In this document: positions 1-12,402 of the stretch, piece by piece
Layout of the letters: the number at the start of each line of letters is the position of its first letter
How positions within the stretch are numbered: the stretch's first letter is position 1
DNA from: Epiperipatus broadwayi
Taxonomy: Eukaryota; Onychophora; Udeonychophora; Euonychophora; Peripatidae
Assembly: GCA_028023455.1 (NCBI GenBank)
Contig: JAQFVV010012435.1
Span: 1,612,001 to 1,676,000, forward strand
Length of the DNA stretch: 64,000 bases
Direction of reading: 5' to 3'
The notes under the pieces: model-generated
What the model saw: the letters and a program-made list of their open reading frames with translations, nothing else
What the model was told of the DNA's origin: nothing
The model's database searches: none
Position numbers and translations under genes: made by a program

Positions 1-88
1 CAAACAAGCTCTTAATTAAGAGAAATGTTTTAGATAGAGATTTTAAATATTTTTCTTTTACTGCACTTATCAATTAAGAGCTTGTTTG
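1..88. repeat. short inverted repeat (17-bp perfect arms)
   Basis: Positions 1-17 are the exact reverse complement of 72-88, giving a hairpin with a ~54-nt AT-rich loop. The left arm contains the palindrome CTCTTAATTAAGAG. It could be a small MITE or one end of a foldback element cut by the window edge. No flanking duplication can be tested because the left flank is missing. Confidence 0.55.
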
Positions 89-1584
89 AGCTATTGGTAT
101 GCCTCTATATTACATATAATTTAACAAAATAAGTTATAATTTTTTCATTTACAGCTCACCATTTTGCTTCATACTTAGTTCAAGATTGACATTTATTGAG
201 CGATGATTCATTTTTGGTCCATTTCATATTAAAATTTTTAATTTTTGTAATATCTAATTAAATAAAACTGAATTTTTTTGTAGTATTGTCGTTTTTTTTT
301 TAAAAAAGCAACAATTTGTGAATGCAGTCCAAATTTAAAAAAAATTAGACAAAGAAATATAAGGTACAATTGATTGCTGTAGTTTTAATATTGTAAATGA
401 TTAAATCTTTTTTGTATTTATCTCAATACTGTATTTTTTTTAAACATTTATAATAAAAACTCATTATTTTTAATATGCCAGAAACAAATTACAATATTAT
501 TGATTTAAAATTGAACAAATACATATTTTTAATTTTATGATATTTTTAATTTATGTTTAATAACATTTGATCATTTAATTATAATTGATTATTATCTGCC
601 TAGTGCATAAAATCATTTTTTTAAAAAGTAAAATAATTTACAATTACCATAATCATATTTTACCTGTGGACAATTTTAGTTTTCATAAGAATTTTAACCC
701 AGTATTGATGGAGTGAATATATATTAGCTAATGTATACATTTTAAAATGTATTCTTAATGCACTTTTGTAAATGATCAAAGCATGTGTTTGAGTATTTAC
801 TGTACTGAAGGAAATTGAGATTTTTTTTTGTTTTTTAGCCATTAATGATGAAAATGTTCTTTACTTTAGATATGTTGTAAGAGAAAACATTTATTGTACT
901 GCATGAATACAAAATGAAAATTAGACAAGTACATTAATCATATTGCAATTGTATAATCAAAACATAATATTGTATATTATATAATGAATGAACTCTGTAA
1001 TGTACTTTTTTAGCATCAATGTTGTCATTTTATCATTGGATGGCATAGCTTTAATAAGTCACTGTCTTATGGTATTATCAATCAGAAAAATGTAGATGTT
1101 TTTTAAAAAACATTTCAAAGTATTTTAAAGATCATAATAGCAAATAATCAATTACAAATGAAAATAGTACGCACAAACTGGTCATGATCATTGTGGCAAA
1201 TGCTCATACAAAGATATATCATATTTCAGGATAATGGTGTACATCTTTAACTCAAGTAGCAGTTGTAATTTTTTTTTAAAGTTGACGGCAAAGCAAAATC
1301 TCATATAAAAATAAGAAATTATGCCAACTTTTATAATAAAATTTAACTTATTATTTATTCATAATAAACTATAGACTTTGAACAACATATTTTTTAAAAA
1401 TAGCTTGAAATTGGGAATCTGTAATTATTAATAATGGGCATTAAACTAATTGTATTACATATTCAAAATAATAATCTATATATGAATGTAGTTTATGAAC
1501 ATTTTATTTGTATTATAACTTTATTTTTCTTATTGTGTAGCCAAATTTATATAATGTCAATATCATTTATGTTTTATTACTTCC
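89..1584. other. gene-free AT-rich stretch
   Basis: Very AT-rich DNA with poly-T and poly-A runs and no frame with protein-like composition. The frame at 660-842 (-) is short and lysine/serine-rich, without recognisable homology. Nothing else is supported here. Confidence 0.5.
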
Positions 1585-1700
1585 TATATGATTTGTGAAT
1601 ATAAGTAGAAGTTCTGAAGAAGATTGCTGAGACAGTCGAAAACCATCTAGTGGGTTGTAAAAAAGAATTGTAGGGAGTAATTAAGAACATAAATGACATT
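1585..1700 (+). repeat. hairpin-motif repeat (CTGAAGAAG...GAAA type), right-arm copy
   Basis: This stretch matches 4450-4565: GATTTGTGAATATAAGTAG, then CTGAAGAAGATTG, a short loop, CAGTC and GAAA, then TGGGTTGTAAAAAAG. GATTG pairs with CAGTC as a five-pair stem with one G-T. The same motif recurs near 32.4, 35.4, 47.5 and 54.3 kb with different but still pairing stems. A related hairpin lies just 3' of the Penelope-like element at 63.6 kb, so I infer a Penelope-associated repeat. Confidence 0.5.
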
Positions 1701-3270
1701 TTATTTGTAAACATAATGCAATAACTCAGCCATTTATTATTCAATTGCAAATTTTAATCCTTTTATTAAATATATTGGTTACATTGCTTGAAATAATATT
1801 GGCATGTCCTTGAAATTATGAATATATTAAAGAAAAATAGGTAGAAAAGGTTTTTGTTATTTAATATATAAAGTTCCTTTATTAATTTATTTTTGCTGCA
1901 ATTTATAATATGAGTAATTCCTTTAGCAATTTGTTATGAAATTTTTTTTAAATTTTTGTTGTGAACAGGGACATTTTTCATACCATATAGACATCAGTTG
2001 AAATGTTGTTGACAATCCATTTTAAAGTGAATGTTTTAAATACAGTAAATAAAAAAAAAAAAATTCTTTAATTAACTAATGATGTGCATTTTTAAATTAA
2101 TTTTTGGCATACTTTTTTATACGATCAAAAGATGTTTTAATAAGTGCTTAATGATTAAAATATTGATTTAGTTTTTACTGTGAAATGCGAACATTGCTTG
2201 AATTGATGTCACTTTCCGTTTTATAACTATAAACACATTAACTAAGTAAAAAAATAAATCTAATGTGTTTAACTAACATCAACACTCATTTTCTAATTTT
2301 GTTTTTATGAAGTCATTATTTGTCAAATATTTTTTTACTTAATTAATAAAATTTTAATTTGTTTATCTAGGGAATTATTTTTATTCTTATGAGGAAGATT
2401 CATATTTGAAATAATTTTGCTTGTCAATTGCCATTATGAAGACTGTAAACAACTAGTTTAATAAATGTTTTAGCTAATACAATGCACATATTTTTCAATT
2501 TATTTTTGGTCCAATTTATTATATAATTACTAAAACATTTTTTTGTCATTGTGAATGTAACCAAGAGTTGCTTTTAATTATGCCAGCATCTAATTACAAG
2601 TAGCATAATGATCACCATTCAATCAATGGCTGCCATTTCTAAAAGATTGCTATAACAACTAATATATGTTTTTTACTTAATCCTTCCACATTTGTATTGT
2701 TCTTTCAGGTGGTAATTTTTATAAATGTTCAGTATTTGATTTTAATATTTCAATAATTTTATATTAGAATTCAATAAATTGGACTAGATTTGTTAGAAAT
2801 ATAAATTTACAAATGAAAAGCATTTAAAAAAAATCATATTTGCACTTTACAAATGAAAAAAGAAATTGTAAAGTAAAATGAAATGAAACACATAAGAATA
2901 ATTATGTTTTTTTTATTGGCTGATTAGTATAGCTCTATCGAAAAAAGTAAATTAAAATGTGTATTGATTGTATATCATTTGTTAAACATGAATGATTATA
3001 AAAATCGCTATAAAGCTATGAAATTTTATTCTAAATTTTAAAACTGCATTTATAATTCTTAAGATATGACAAAAGTTCTGTATTATCATGAGATCATAAT
3101 AATCATAGTTTAGTTTTACTATTACTTCAATTTCTTAACTTGTATTTTTAAAAATTAAACGTATTAAAAAAAACACTAAATGGAATCATGAAAATATTCT
3201 TGTTTTAATAATTACCTGTATAAATATTTTGTAAAAATAATCATAAATAAATTATGAAAAAGAATATTTT
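1701..3270. other. gene-free AT-rich stretch
   Basis: Low-complexity AT-rich DNA. I see no coding frame, RNA gene or repeat that recurs in the window. It may be intron or intergenic DNA beside the exon-like segment at 3281-3370. Confidence 0.45.
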
Positions 3271-3280
3271 TTTTGCTTAC

Positions 3281-3370
3281 CAGTAACAACAATAGAAGCA
3301 AAATTTATAAATAGTCCTGCAAATGTTCCCCCAAAGGATGTACCAATTAGTGCTTTAGATGGAGTTGATT
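3281..3370 (-). CDS. exon-like segment of a possible multi-pass membrane protein
   Basis: Read on the - strand, this encodes an open, protein-like segment: STPSKALIGTSFGG followed by TFAGLFINFASIVVTG. It is glycine-rich and hydrophobic, like a membrane helix. It ends exactly at a good splice donor (exon base 3281, then GTAAGC). The upstream limit is placed at an AG (3371-3372) after a weak pyrimidine run; an in-frame TGA lies about 20 nt further upstream, so the exon cannot extend far. A stronger acceptor-like tract lies at about 3465-3485 (-) but its frame does not join well. The Gly-rich helix loosely recalls equilibrative nucleoside transporters (SLC29), which is a guess. No downstream exon was found between 3280 and 1, so any partner would lie left of the window. 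It could also be a pseudogene fragment. Confidence 0.35.
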
Positions 3371-4089
3371 CTTTGAAAGAATACTTTCATCTGTGGATTA
3401 TTGACCTCTTTAGATTGACTTTTTGAACTAATAAATCAGTGCAACTTTGGCAAATAATCCTACAGGTAGCTGGAGGAAATGAAGGAAATCTGAAGGACCA
3501 TTAGTGCCTTCTTCAAGGAAGTATTCTATAGATATGAATCAGTAAGTTAATTGGTTTAAGTTTGTGAAAATTGCTATGGCAAATGTTTATTTAAAAAAAG
3601 ATTTCATATGAGTCTAATTATAACATTAAACCAAAGTAAATTGCCACCATATTCAAATTGAATGGCTGATTTTATATATGAACCAATGTGTTTTTATTCA
3701 TATGTTTAATACAGATAAAAAGTGCATCCTAAAAAAGTCTTGTTGTTTAAATGAAAGAAAAGAAAAGATTGATTGTTATTGGGACAATAGTTGATAGAGC
3801 AAAAAAAAAAAATGCTAGCATTTTAAAACAATTATGCTGTTAACAAAAGTATATTATGATGTATATAGTGATTTCGTGAATAATTGCAGAATGAGTAATT
3901 AATGAAATTAATTTTAGGTAGCTGAATGTGAGGTAGTAGTAGTAAAAACAAGTATAACAACTTATCTTTCTTACTGCATTGCCAAATCCATATAATATTA
4001 ATATCATTTACGTTCTTTTATTAATTTTTACAATGTGTTTTTTAATAACTGAAACACGCAGGCTTATTATATACCTGTGTCTATATGTG

Positions 4090-4400
4090 TAATATATAGG
4101 GTATATGAGCACAGACTTTCACACGCCCCATCACTCTCCACACTATCTCATAACACTGATACACTTGAACACATATGTTGAAAAGATAAATAATCACCAT
4201 AATATGTATTTCATGCTAAGCCAGCAATCATCAGTTGATCCAGATTACCATCTCCACACATATATGCTATAAGTGCTCAGATATATATTAAGATAGCCAA
4301 TCCTCATACTTTAATGGACAGGCTTCAATCTATTCCACACTCCAACTCTTCAACTGTCCATCCAATTGAAAATCTGATGATGAAATGCTCAAAGGCCATT
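4090..4400 (-). repeat. family A repeat, degenerate hammerhead-like copy
   Basis: The - strand carries the family A order: a head with TTAATATATATCTGAGCAC, a hammerhead-like core and a tRNA-like 3' part. CTGATGA is at 4228-4234 and GAAA at 4209-4212. Stem II is TTGCT/AGCAT, with a T-T mismatch at its base, so this copy looks inactive. The far end abuts the palindrome at 4403-4515. Confidence 0.55.
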
Positions 4401-4402
4401 GA

Positions 4403-4515
4403 TGGTTTCAATTGTCCCAGAAATCTTCTTCAGAACTTCTACTTATATTGATTTGTGAATATAAGTAGAAGTTCTGAAGAAGATTGCCGGGGCAATCGAA
4501 ACCATCAACAGTGGG
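4403..4515. repeat. near-perfect palindrome of the CTGAAGAAG hairpin repeat
   Basis: Two copies of the hairpin repeat lie head to head around a short centre, GATTTGTG (about 4452-4459). The arms are about 48 nt each and nearly complementary. The right arm contains GATTGC CGGG GCAATC, a perfect 6-bp stem, followed by GAAACC. Transcripts of either strand would fold into a long hairpin. Confidence 0.6.
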
Positions 4516-4949
4516 TTGTAAAAAAAGTGCTATATAAAGTAATAAAAGAATATAAATGATATTAATATTAAAAACAAGTATAGAATATTCATCGTGAAAA
4601 ATGAAAAAAAAACACCCATAATTTTTTAATTAATATAGCTTTTTTAAAAGTTTATTTTGATTTTGAATTAAGGGAAGTACTGTGTTTTATTTATTTGTTT
4701 ATTCATTTTTTTTGGTTTTGGTTCAAATAATTTTTTTTATTATTTTTATTTTAAGAAATATCTTTATTAACAGAAATGAAGAAAAAAAATATTTCAATTT
4801 TTTCTCTCTCTATGTATAATTATTTACATACAATTTTTGATTTACATTTTATTTTTTTTAATACTCTTTTCACACTTATGGTCTTATTGGTTTTTCACTT
4901 CTTGGCAGACTTTTTTTAAGTAAATAAGAATTTCATTCCCATATTTTAC

Positions 4950-5340
4950 ACAATGTGGATCCTGGGCTTGCCCACATCATTTCCATCACTCTTTTTGTTA
5001 AGTATCTTAAGCATTGGTTAAAATATTTATCCCATTCTTTTTATAATTTCCTTAGCCAGTTGTACTTTTTATTGTCTAATATCATACTACACCTTAATGA
5101 CCACATTGTCTTAAAAGTGTGCACCAAAACCATTGCATTATGCAGATAAAAATTTTGATGTCTTGTAGCACTAATCTTTTCAAATTTATATTTGGAGTAT
5201 GGACTTTTTTTTTGTCTCTTTAAATGCATTGCATTCTTCGAACAAATATAAAAAAGTTTCCTCTTTGGTCCTACAAAATATGCATAGTCTCCAAATTTAT
5301 ATTTAGCCTTATATTGTTGTTGGTAGTCTGGCATTCAATA
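4950..5340 (-). pseudogene. LINE C-terminal domain remnant
   Basis: The open frame at 5041-5334 (-) includes MPDYQQQYKAKYKFGDYAYF and HTFKTMWSLRCSMIL. The latter resembles the ALWCTRCTFLYNN stretch of the 33.9-kb LINE, suggesting related families. It lies between the RT remnant and the A-rich 3' end. No zinc-finger cysteine set could be followed here. Confidence 0.4.
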
Positions 5341-5649
5341 ATTTGAAAATAAATTTCATGTAAGATTAAGGAACATATATTATCTGGAAGTTCTCAATAC
5401 CTTTATTCTTAACACTTTCACTCTTGAGTTTGCCTCCTTATTTATTTGTCCTTTCAAATCTTTATATTTGATGTTGATCAAACTGGTTAGATTTAAGTCA
5501 TCTTGCATATCTTTTTATGCTATGAATAAATCTGCCAAGAAGGATCTTCTTTCTTTTTCTATTTCTTTAATTATATTTACATCCAATAGTGGTGGATTAA
5601 AACATTGGCTTTGTATCACATTAATGTATGTTCTTGCTTTAATGTAAGA

Positions 5650-6720
5650 TACATATAATCATGGTTCAATAAGGTTAAGGCCCCCTATTAATTGGAAATT
5701 GTAAAATAGCAGGCATGATGCTTTTTCCCAAATATATTTCTTTGCTATCTGATTTATTTTATTTATTGTTATACTGTATAAATTCAATCTGGGAGCATAA
5801 TACTCCAAAATGCCCATTAATATAGCATTCAGTTTTTTTCGCTCTTATAATTTCATAAAGTCTTATCGATGAAAAGTTCTTGATGTCTGCTTTAATTTTC
5901 AATTATTATTTTATTTAAATAGTTGTTCATACTAGTTTTCAACATATATAAGGGAATTCCCCCCCAAAAAAAACTGGTAGCAATGCTTGATAATTGCATG
6001 GTATCTTTTTACCTGTAACCAGTTGCCACAGCAGATTTGAGTGGTTGGACATAGGATGCTGTTTTTCTTTGGAAATTTTTCAATATATACATGGCAGTCT
6101 GAATATTATAAACATTCTGGAATATTATTATTACATCATCTATAAAAGCATATACTGTTATCTTTGCACCCAGATAAGGTAGATCAAGACCAAGTACTTG
6201 CCCTTCTATTTTTTTAACCAAAGGGCCTATATAAATAGCAAAGAGCAGTACAGCTAATGGTGAGCCCTGTGGAATTCCTCTACTCGGAATAAAATGGTAG
6301 AGCTTCTTATAAAATTTTTAATTGATATTGTATTATTTTTTATATAGTTTTCAATTGTCTGAACTAAAAATTTGTATTCAGGTAATTAATTGATTTAATG
6401 CGTCTAGCTGATATGATCAATTTACTAAGCTGATATGATCAATTTACTAAGTCAAAGGCTGACTTAAAGTCTATTTGTATAGCATAATATAGTGTCAATT
6501 TTAATTCTTTAGTATACTTTATTGCTTCCTAGATTTTCATTGTTGCATTTACTGCCTTTCTTCCTTTTACAGCATAGTGTGCAGATGAAATTTTAACATT
6601 TATCAACTGATGTAGTTTTTTTTAATCAACATTTTACCCTAGCATTTATGAATCAATATCTTCAATTGAAATCTGTCTCAGATCCTCTATGGTCAGAGTC
6701 TGAACAATCTTCTCTTTCTT
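5650..6720 (-). pseudogene. LINE reverse transcriptase remnant
   Basis: RGIPQGSPLAVLLFAIYIGP is read at about 6281 down to 6222 (-), the classic RT motif. The catalytic box lies at 6132-6155 as VYAFIDDVIII, with FIDD where YADD is usual. Frames on both sides are broken. A perfect 22-bp tandem duplication (6406-6427 and 6428-6449) sits inside the domain and arose after the element died or killed it. Confidence 0.7.
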
Positions 6721-7379
6721 CACTCTGAACATTACTATATTATTTATATATGGCCAATTGATCTTTTCATAACACATTTGATTAAAATATTTCCACATTG
6801 CTTGTTTTAAGGTATAATCTATTTATTTATAATCAGGTGATGGAATTGAATAATTACCACAGTTGTTTGCTTCTTCAGTTCATATTAATCTCCTGTTGTA
6901 TTTCATCTTTAGTTATATATTCCTTTTGCTCTTCCATTACACTGTTCTTGTATGCATTTATATCACTTTTAACTTCACCAAATTTTATTTTTAGCATTTC
7001 CAACATATATTCATCTGCCTGTATTCCTGATAGAAATTTGTTTCCATCTTCCTTTATTGCAGAAATAAATATCCTTCATGTGTGGCATATAAACTTTTGC
7101 ATAGTTAATCAGTATGGCTTTGATAATTTGGCTAAATTGAGCATTAGCTTTCTAATTTTCCTTGTTTGATTTTCTTGTTGTATTTATTGCTATAGATTGT
7201 CATATTCCTTCTGTAGACTATGTCTTAACTCTTGATTAGGTCTGAGTCTTGTTAATGCTTGTAGAGTTTTCTGTATTTCTAATACTCATTGTTTTCTTTA
7301 ATTCATCGACAATTTTTCTTTAGATTTTTTTCTGCATAACTCAGAAAGCTCCTTTATTTTATATGATGTTATACAGGGT

Positions 7380-8155
7380 GGTAGGTTTGTGCTTCTTGTG
7401 CAGCAATTTATTATTATTAAAGAATTTGATATTTAGTTGTTAAGCTAATATCATCTATTATATTTCTTTTTATTGAATAACTATAAGCACTTATAATTTT
7501 TCCATAGTCATTTATCATTAGCTTTATACTGAGATGATCTGTAAATCCCACTAGTGAAGTAAAATTTTTTATTTTATTTACCTTGTGTACCCAAATAAAA
7601 ATTAGACCTATGCGTGATGTAGTTCTGCTATTGAAAAATGAATATGTATTAGTTGAATATTTATCATGCAGTGAATAGATGGACACTTCACTCATTTTAT
7701 ACTTTAATGCTTTTAGGAGATCTTCTTATGTATAGTTTAGATCACCACCTAATATTATTATTCCTGGTTTCTGTAGTAATTTGTTTTGAACATTATTTAC
7801 AATGTCTTTACCCCTTGCTATTGAATAAATTAAAATCAAATAATGCAGCATTTTTTGATAGACAAAAGAAATAATATAATTTGTCTGTAAGTTTAGTATA
7901 TGATTTTTTTTTTATATCCGAGTGAATATTTATTAATATCACCACTCCTTATACTGGCCTATCATTAGCTTTATATAATACTATATTTTGTTTGGCTAAT
8001 GTATGTGTTATAAATTTAGATGTTTTATGCTTTATCTTTGTCTCTGTTAATATAATTATATCATTCATCTATTGGTGTATATAATCTGAAATTTTTTCCA
8101 CTTTATTTGGGCCATTAATTCCTCTAATATTTAGTATTGTTAAGTTATAATTCAT
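7380..8155 (-). pseudogene. LINE apurinic-type endonuclease remnant
   Basis: The - strand opens at about 8155 with MNYNLTILNIRGINGPNKVE, the typical start of an APE-type LINE endonuclease. Next come the remnant ILTETKIKHK and, nearer 7417-7695, FNSRTTSRIGLIFIW and GFTDHLSIKLMIN. The last contains the SDH-like box, here TDH. In live elements this domain nicks the target DNA. Several in-frame stops are present. Confidence 0.6.
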
Positions 8156-8159
8156 GATT

Positions 8160-9850
8160 TCTGGATTACGTTCTTTGCTTCATTTTCTATTTTATCTTCT
8201 ACAACAGTATCAGTAATTCTTTGCTTTTTATCAATTGTCATTATTTCCTTATGCTTGGATTGTTTTTGGTCATAATTATTGGAAATGTTTTTTTCTCTCT
8301 CTCATGTTCATGATTTGACATTTTGATATTTCTGTTAGATGTGTTTGCTTCAATTTGTTCTTTTATGCTTTGGCTGGTGATTTCTTTATTACCTATCATC
8401 TCACTACTCTCTGGAAATAGCATTTCATTGTACATTATTATTACAGATGTCATTTGAACTTAATGGCTGTATATAATCAGACTTTCTTATATTATATTCA
8501 GTATATTGCACTTCTAAATCAATATCAACTACATGACATCTTTATTTGTATGGTTTGCCACAATGTTTGCACAAGTTTTGTTTCTATTAATATTGCATAA
8601 GTGCTCTAATCTGTCAAATTTATCACATTTGGAACAATTCCCAACTTTATAATTTACAGCTATATACCCAATTCTGTTGCATCTAAAGCAGAGTGGATGT
8701 CTTCCTTTTAATATAATTGATATTGGCGTTTGATCTTTAATTAACCTATGGGATAATTGTTCTTTCAAAATTTTTTTTTTTTTAGTTTTAATATTTTCCA
8801 GGAATTTGTTGGTATTTGGAATGGAATATCAGGTGTCATTTCTCTTTCTATTTTAATCACCTCAGCATAATTGTTTATCTCCTTTTTAAAAAAATTTTTC
8901 ACTGAAACTTGGCGGGTTGCAGGACATGCCCCCAAACAAAAGAGTTTGGCTCTTTGGACATGTAAAGACTTTGCATCCCTGTACTTCTTTTATTATGCTT
9001 TCTAATAGTCATTTCTGATTTTTATTAAAATATTCAATTTATATACAAAACCTCTTGCTGGGGAAAATGCAGTATATTTCATTGTGTCAATTTGAGATAT
9101 TCATTTAAATAAGATTTATCCAAAATATGTTCTTCATTTCTATCATTTACTTGTATTATCGAAGAGTTTGGGGATATATAATGATCTGAAATTTTTTCTC
9201 AATAATTACTTAGTTTTATAAACATTTTTGAAGTAAGTTTACACATAATTTGCACTGCTGGTGAATCACCATTTAAGTTGGAAAATTCAGTTAAATAAGA
9301 ATTTTTTCTGATTATTTGCTTTTCATCTTCTTTGTTCCCAATGCTATCTACAGTCTTTTTATTATGCTTAATATTACACTTTTTGTTTTTCAACAGCAAA
9401 TTGGAAACATTTTTGATCTGATCACTATCAGCTGTTCTTTTTTTTCTTTTGCCTGAAAGCTCCCAATTTGCTTTATTCAAATTGTCAATGTTATTACTTA
9501 TATTTGACTGAGCTTTGCATTCAAAAAACTCTTAGGTGTTGACATGGAGTATCTTGTTTTTTTTTTTAATCTTTAATAATTCCTCATTTTTGTTTTTAGC
9601 AATATTCTGGATTACTAAGCACTTTTCTTATTGTTTGTTTGCTTTTTGCTCTTCATTTTGGCATTTTTCTCTCAATGAAGCCATGTTTTCCACCATTTTA
9701 TGATTCTTTTTTATTGGATTCATTTGACTTAGATCTAACATCTTTTTAACATTTTTTTCATGTATCTTACCTTATCTTCCTGTATTCTCTTCACTTTTCT
9801 AACTTGTGACACTTTCAATTTAATCAGAATTTATTTGAAAATTTTAACCC
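8160..9850 (-). pseudogene. LINE ORF1 remnant with zinc knuckle
   Basis: Read on -, from about 9850 down, broken frames encode a Lys/Asn/Glu-rich protein (for example 9199-9480, beginning MNKANWELSGKRKKR). A zinc-knuckle-like segment follows at about 8620-8690: CFRCNRIGYIAVNYKVG, then NCSKC. Against the CCHC pattern the histidine has become Tyr and the last cysteine Tyr, so the knuckle is degraded. ORF1 proteins of this type bind LINE RNA. Frame breaks fall at about 8.45, 8.8 and 9.5 kb. Confidence 0.6.
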
Positions 9851-10060
9851 ACCATTACTTTGCATGAAATGTTAATTCATGCATGTTCAAATAAATTTTA
9901 TTATATTAACATAAAATGATACATTTTACGAAAATGCGATTTTTAAAAAATGTCAACTTTTATGAGCAAGCTGAATTATTGTTAAAAATTTTATGCATGA
10001 ATAAATGTTATCACTCATTTACGTTTTTTTTTTTTTTTTTTAAAATTGATTTCTTAAATT

Positions 10061-10160
10061 TGGAATCATAAGTTTGACTATTTTTATCATCTAGTGGAAA
10101 TGTTAAATTTTGGAATCATAAGTTTGACTATTTTTATCATCTAGTGGAAATGTTAAATTT
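10061..10160 (+). repeat. perfect 50-bp tandem duplication
   Basis: The 50-bp unit beginning TGGAATCATAAGTTTGAC occurs twice head to tail at 10061-10110 and 10111-10160 with no difference seen, so the duplication is recent. Poly-T runs flank both sides, which favours slippage. An assembly artefact is possible. Confidence 0.8.
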
Positions 10161-10381
10161 TTTTTTTAGAAAATCAGAATTTTTAAAAATATTTTTCTAA
10201 ATACATTTGCTTGTTATTAACAACACACAAATTAGTATGGAGCAGAATAATTCAAGTAGTTGTTATTTTTTCTTCCGATGAAGCTGGACTGACAATACCT
10301 GATAGCATGAGCTTTGAAACAATGATGTTTAGATTCATGAATACTAAATTTAGTGTGATGCACTAGCCAATCCTTTGTCAG

Positions 10382-10475
10382 AATAGTCTAGTTGGTTAGA
10401 GCATCATTTTAATTTCAATATTCATCAATCTAAAGGGTCATTAGTTCAATTCTCATACCGGCAGTTATTGGTCAG
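10382..10475 (+). repeat. old tRNA-like SINE head
   Basis: TAGTCTAGTTGG fits the pol III A box and AGTTCAATTCTC approximates the B box about 55 nt later. The anticodon arm is not well formed and there is no clear tail, so this is an old tRNA-derived retrosequence rather than a gene. Confidence 0.4.
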
Positions 10476-12402
10476 ACCAGATAAAATAAAGTTTGGATTT
10501 TTAAAAAACAAAACAATACATGTATTCAACTGTATAATATAAATATTCTATCATATCTTTATAAATAAGATATCACTATCATAAATCTTCCAATAATCAT
10601 TGAGTCATAAGAAGAATAAATCAGTTTTTTTTTTTTTTTTTGCTATTGTTATAAATATCTTGAACTATTTTTTTAGAATAAAGATGAATGTGGTAATAAC
10701 ATCTAAGTAAATGACTGCAAAACAAGGAGGAATAGTGAAGAGAAGAGGTTATTTAGTAGGCTTGAGAACTGCCAAATACTGAGCATTTTAATAGTTTTCC
10801 ATTTATGCTTTGCCGTCAAGGTAAACAATACATAGAATGTTTCCTGAAATAAGACCTAATCAGAAAGTAAACCTGAGCATGATTTTTCAGCATGCTAATA
10901 AACCATACCCAAAATATGAGCTCTAGTTAAGATCATCAGCCAGATAGATGGCTTTGATTTGCCTGTTGCACGATGGATATATTGAATTATAAAAATAACG
11001 AATGTATAAATAAACTATATTATTGAGATTAATGCTTTAAATAATTAGTAGTATAAATTATATGGTAATTATATATTTTCTCATTCGAACATTTTCGACA
11101 AATGTAATTCTATGCATATAGGGAAATAATTTCCCTTCAGCCAAATTGTGGACTTAAGGTAATCAATTTATTGACTTTATATAACAACCTTTGAAAATTT
11201 TATCTGCTACAAGCCAGTATATCAGACAATTTATAATTTTATTTATGCATTTTTATATTCTTAATTTACTTATATTTAATAATAAGATTTAGAATGCTTG
11301 ATTTACTTTTAGAGTTTCATCAGGATAGCTTCTAAATATTCAAGATAAAAGAAAAGTCAGTTTAATTTCTTTAACAGTTTTTTTCTCTTAAAAATACTTT
11401 AAATAATGGAAGTGATTTTAATAATCAAAGTTTAACAAGTTAAATCATCAATTTTTCTTCTAAAGAGAAGTTTGTAAAAAGAATACCCAATCTGGGCTAT
11501 TATGAGTAATTTGGTGTACTTGATAATAGATATTCTTAATTCAATATGTCATGTGTTGGACATATTTTCTGAGTTATTATGCATGCATTTTTTTGTCTCT
11601 TTTGTGGGGACAAATCATTCTTAAATTAATCATTTTTGTTACCATTTCTGTCTCATAAGTCTTGATTTAATGATAAATACTATTTTGATACCTAGATAAA
11701 ATGAGTGCAAAAAGAATTGTGGAGGATTCCTAGGTTAAAAATCTTATATCTTTCTCTAAAGAGAAATACTTGAATAAATGTAGATTTTTGTACTGACATA
11801 ATAAGACACCTCTTGAAAATAAGCTCTATGATGTTTTTCTTTGAAGCAAAAATTAATATAAATTTATATCCTGTCTTATTTTCAAATGGATTGACGATGA
11901 ATCATTTATCTTAAAAAAATCCTAAGTCTATGTAGAACTGGGTGGGAATGTTTCAAAATTTTATTCACACTGGATTTAAATTTCACGTTTTGGATAAAAT
12001 ACACCCCCCCCCCCCTAATGCCCTTCTCAATTGAAGGTTTTAAAATTAAGTATATTATATTAAATTATTAAATATTAGGCATACTCAAACACTAAATATT
12101 TTACTAATTATCTATATAAGTTAACGACAGTATAGTAAAATATTTTAATACCAATAATTTTAATTACAAATCAACAATTATTTAAATCTGTCTTGTTTTA
12201 ATAAAAGTGAAATATATTTTATAAAGTGATAGATTAAGTTGGCACTTGTATCTAAATTTGTCATCGTTGCTATTTCTCTCTGGGAAGGATCACCCTTCAA
12301 ACTCCGAATCTGTTATGACAGGTGAATGCTTTCAGTATTTCACCTGAATTTATCTTTTCGCTCTGACAGTAGTTAGGATCGAATCAAAATGTAAATAAGG
12401 CT

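Larger units (their letters stand above)
4880..9870 (-). mobile_element. decayed ~5 kb APE-type LINE (Tx1/L1-like)
   Basis: On the - strand the order is a charged ORF1 with a zinc-knuckle remnant, an AP-type endonuclease, a reverse transcriptase and a C-terminal domain, ending in an A-rich tail near 4860-4880. All frames carry many stops and frameshifts, so it is a dead copy. The order ORF1 (CCHC) - EN - RT is that of non-LTR retrotransposons. The RT and C-terminal text resemble Tx1/L1-like families more than RTE. The LINE fragment at 33.9 kb may be related. Clade assignment is by recall, not by alignment. Confidence 0.75.
9871..12230. other. AT-rich stretch with no gene
   Basis: Low-complexity DNA holding a 50-bp tandem duplication, one old tRNA-like sequence, poly-T runs and a poly-C tract near 12003. 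No credible reading frame or recurrent repeat was found apart from those listed separately. Confidence 0.45.

Noticed and set aside
1616-1650. CTGAAGAAG...GAAA hairpin as a standard hammerhead
   Set aside because: There is one extra base between CUGAAGA and stem II and no clear stem I or III, so it is listed only as a hairpin motif of interest.
12003-12016. Poly-C tract as a regulatory element
   Set aside because: A simple homopolymer run with no supporting context.
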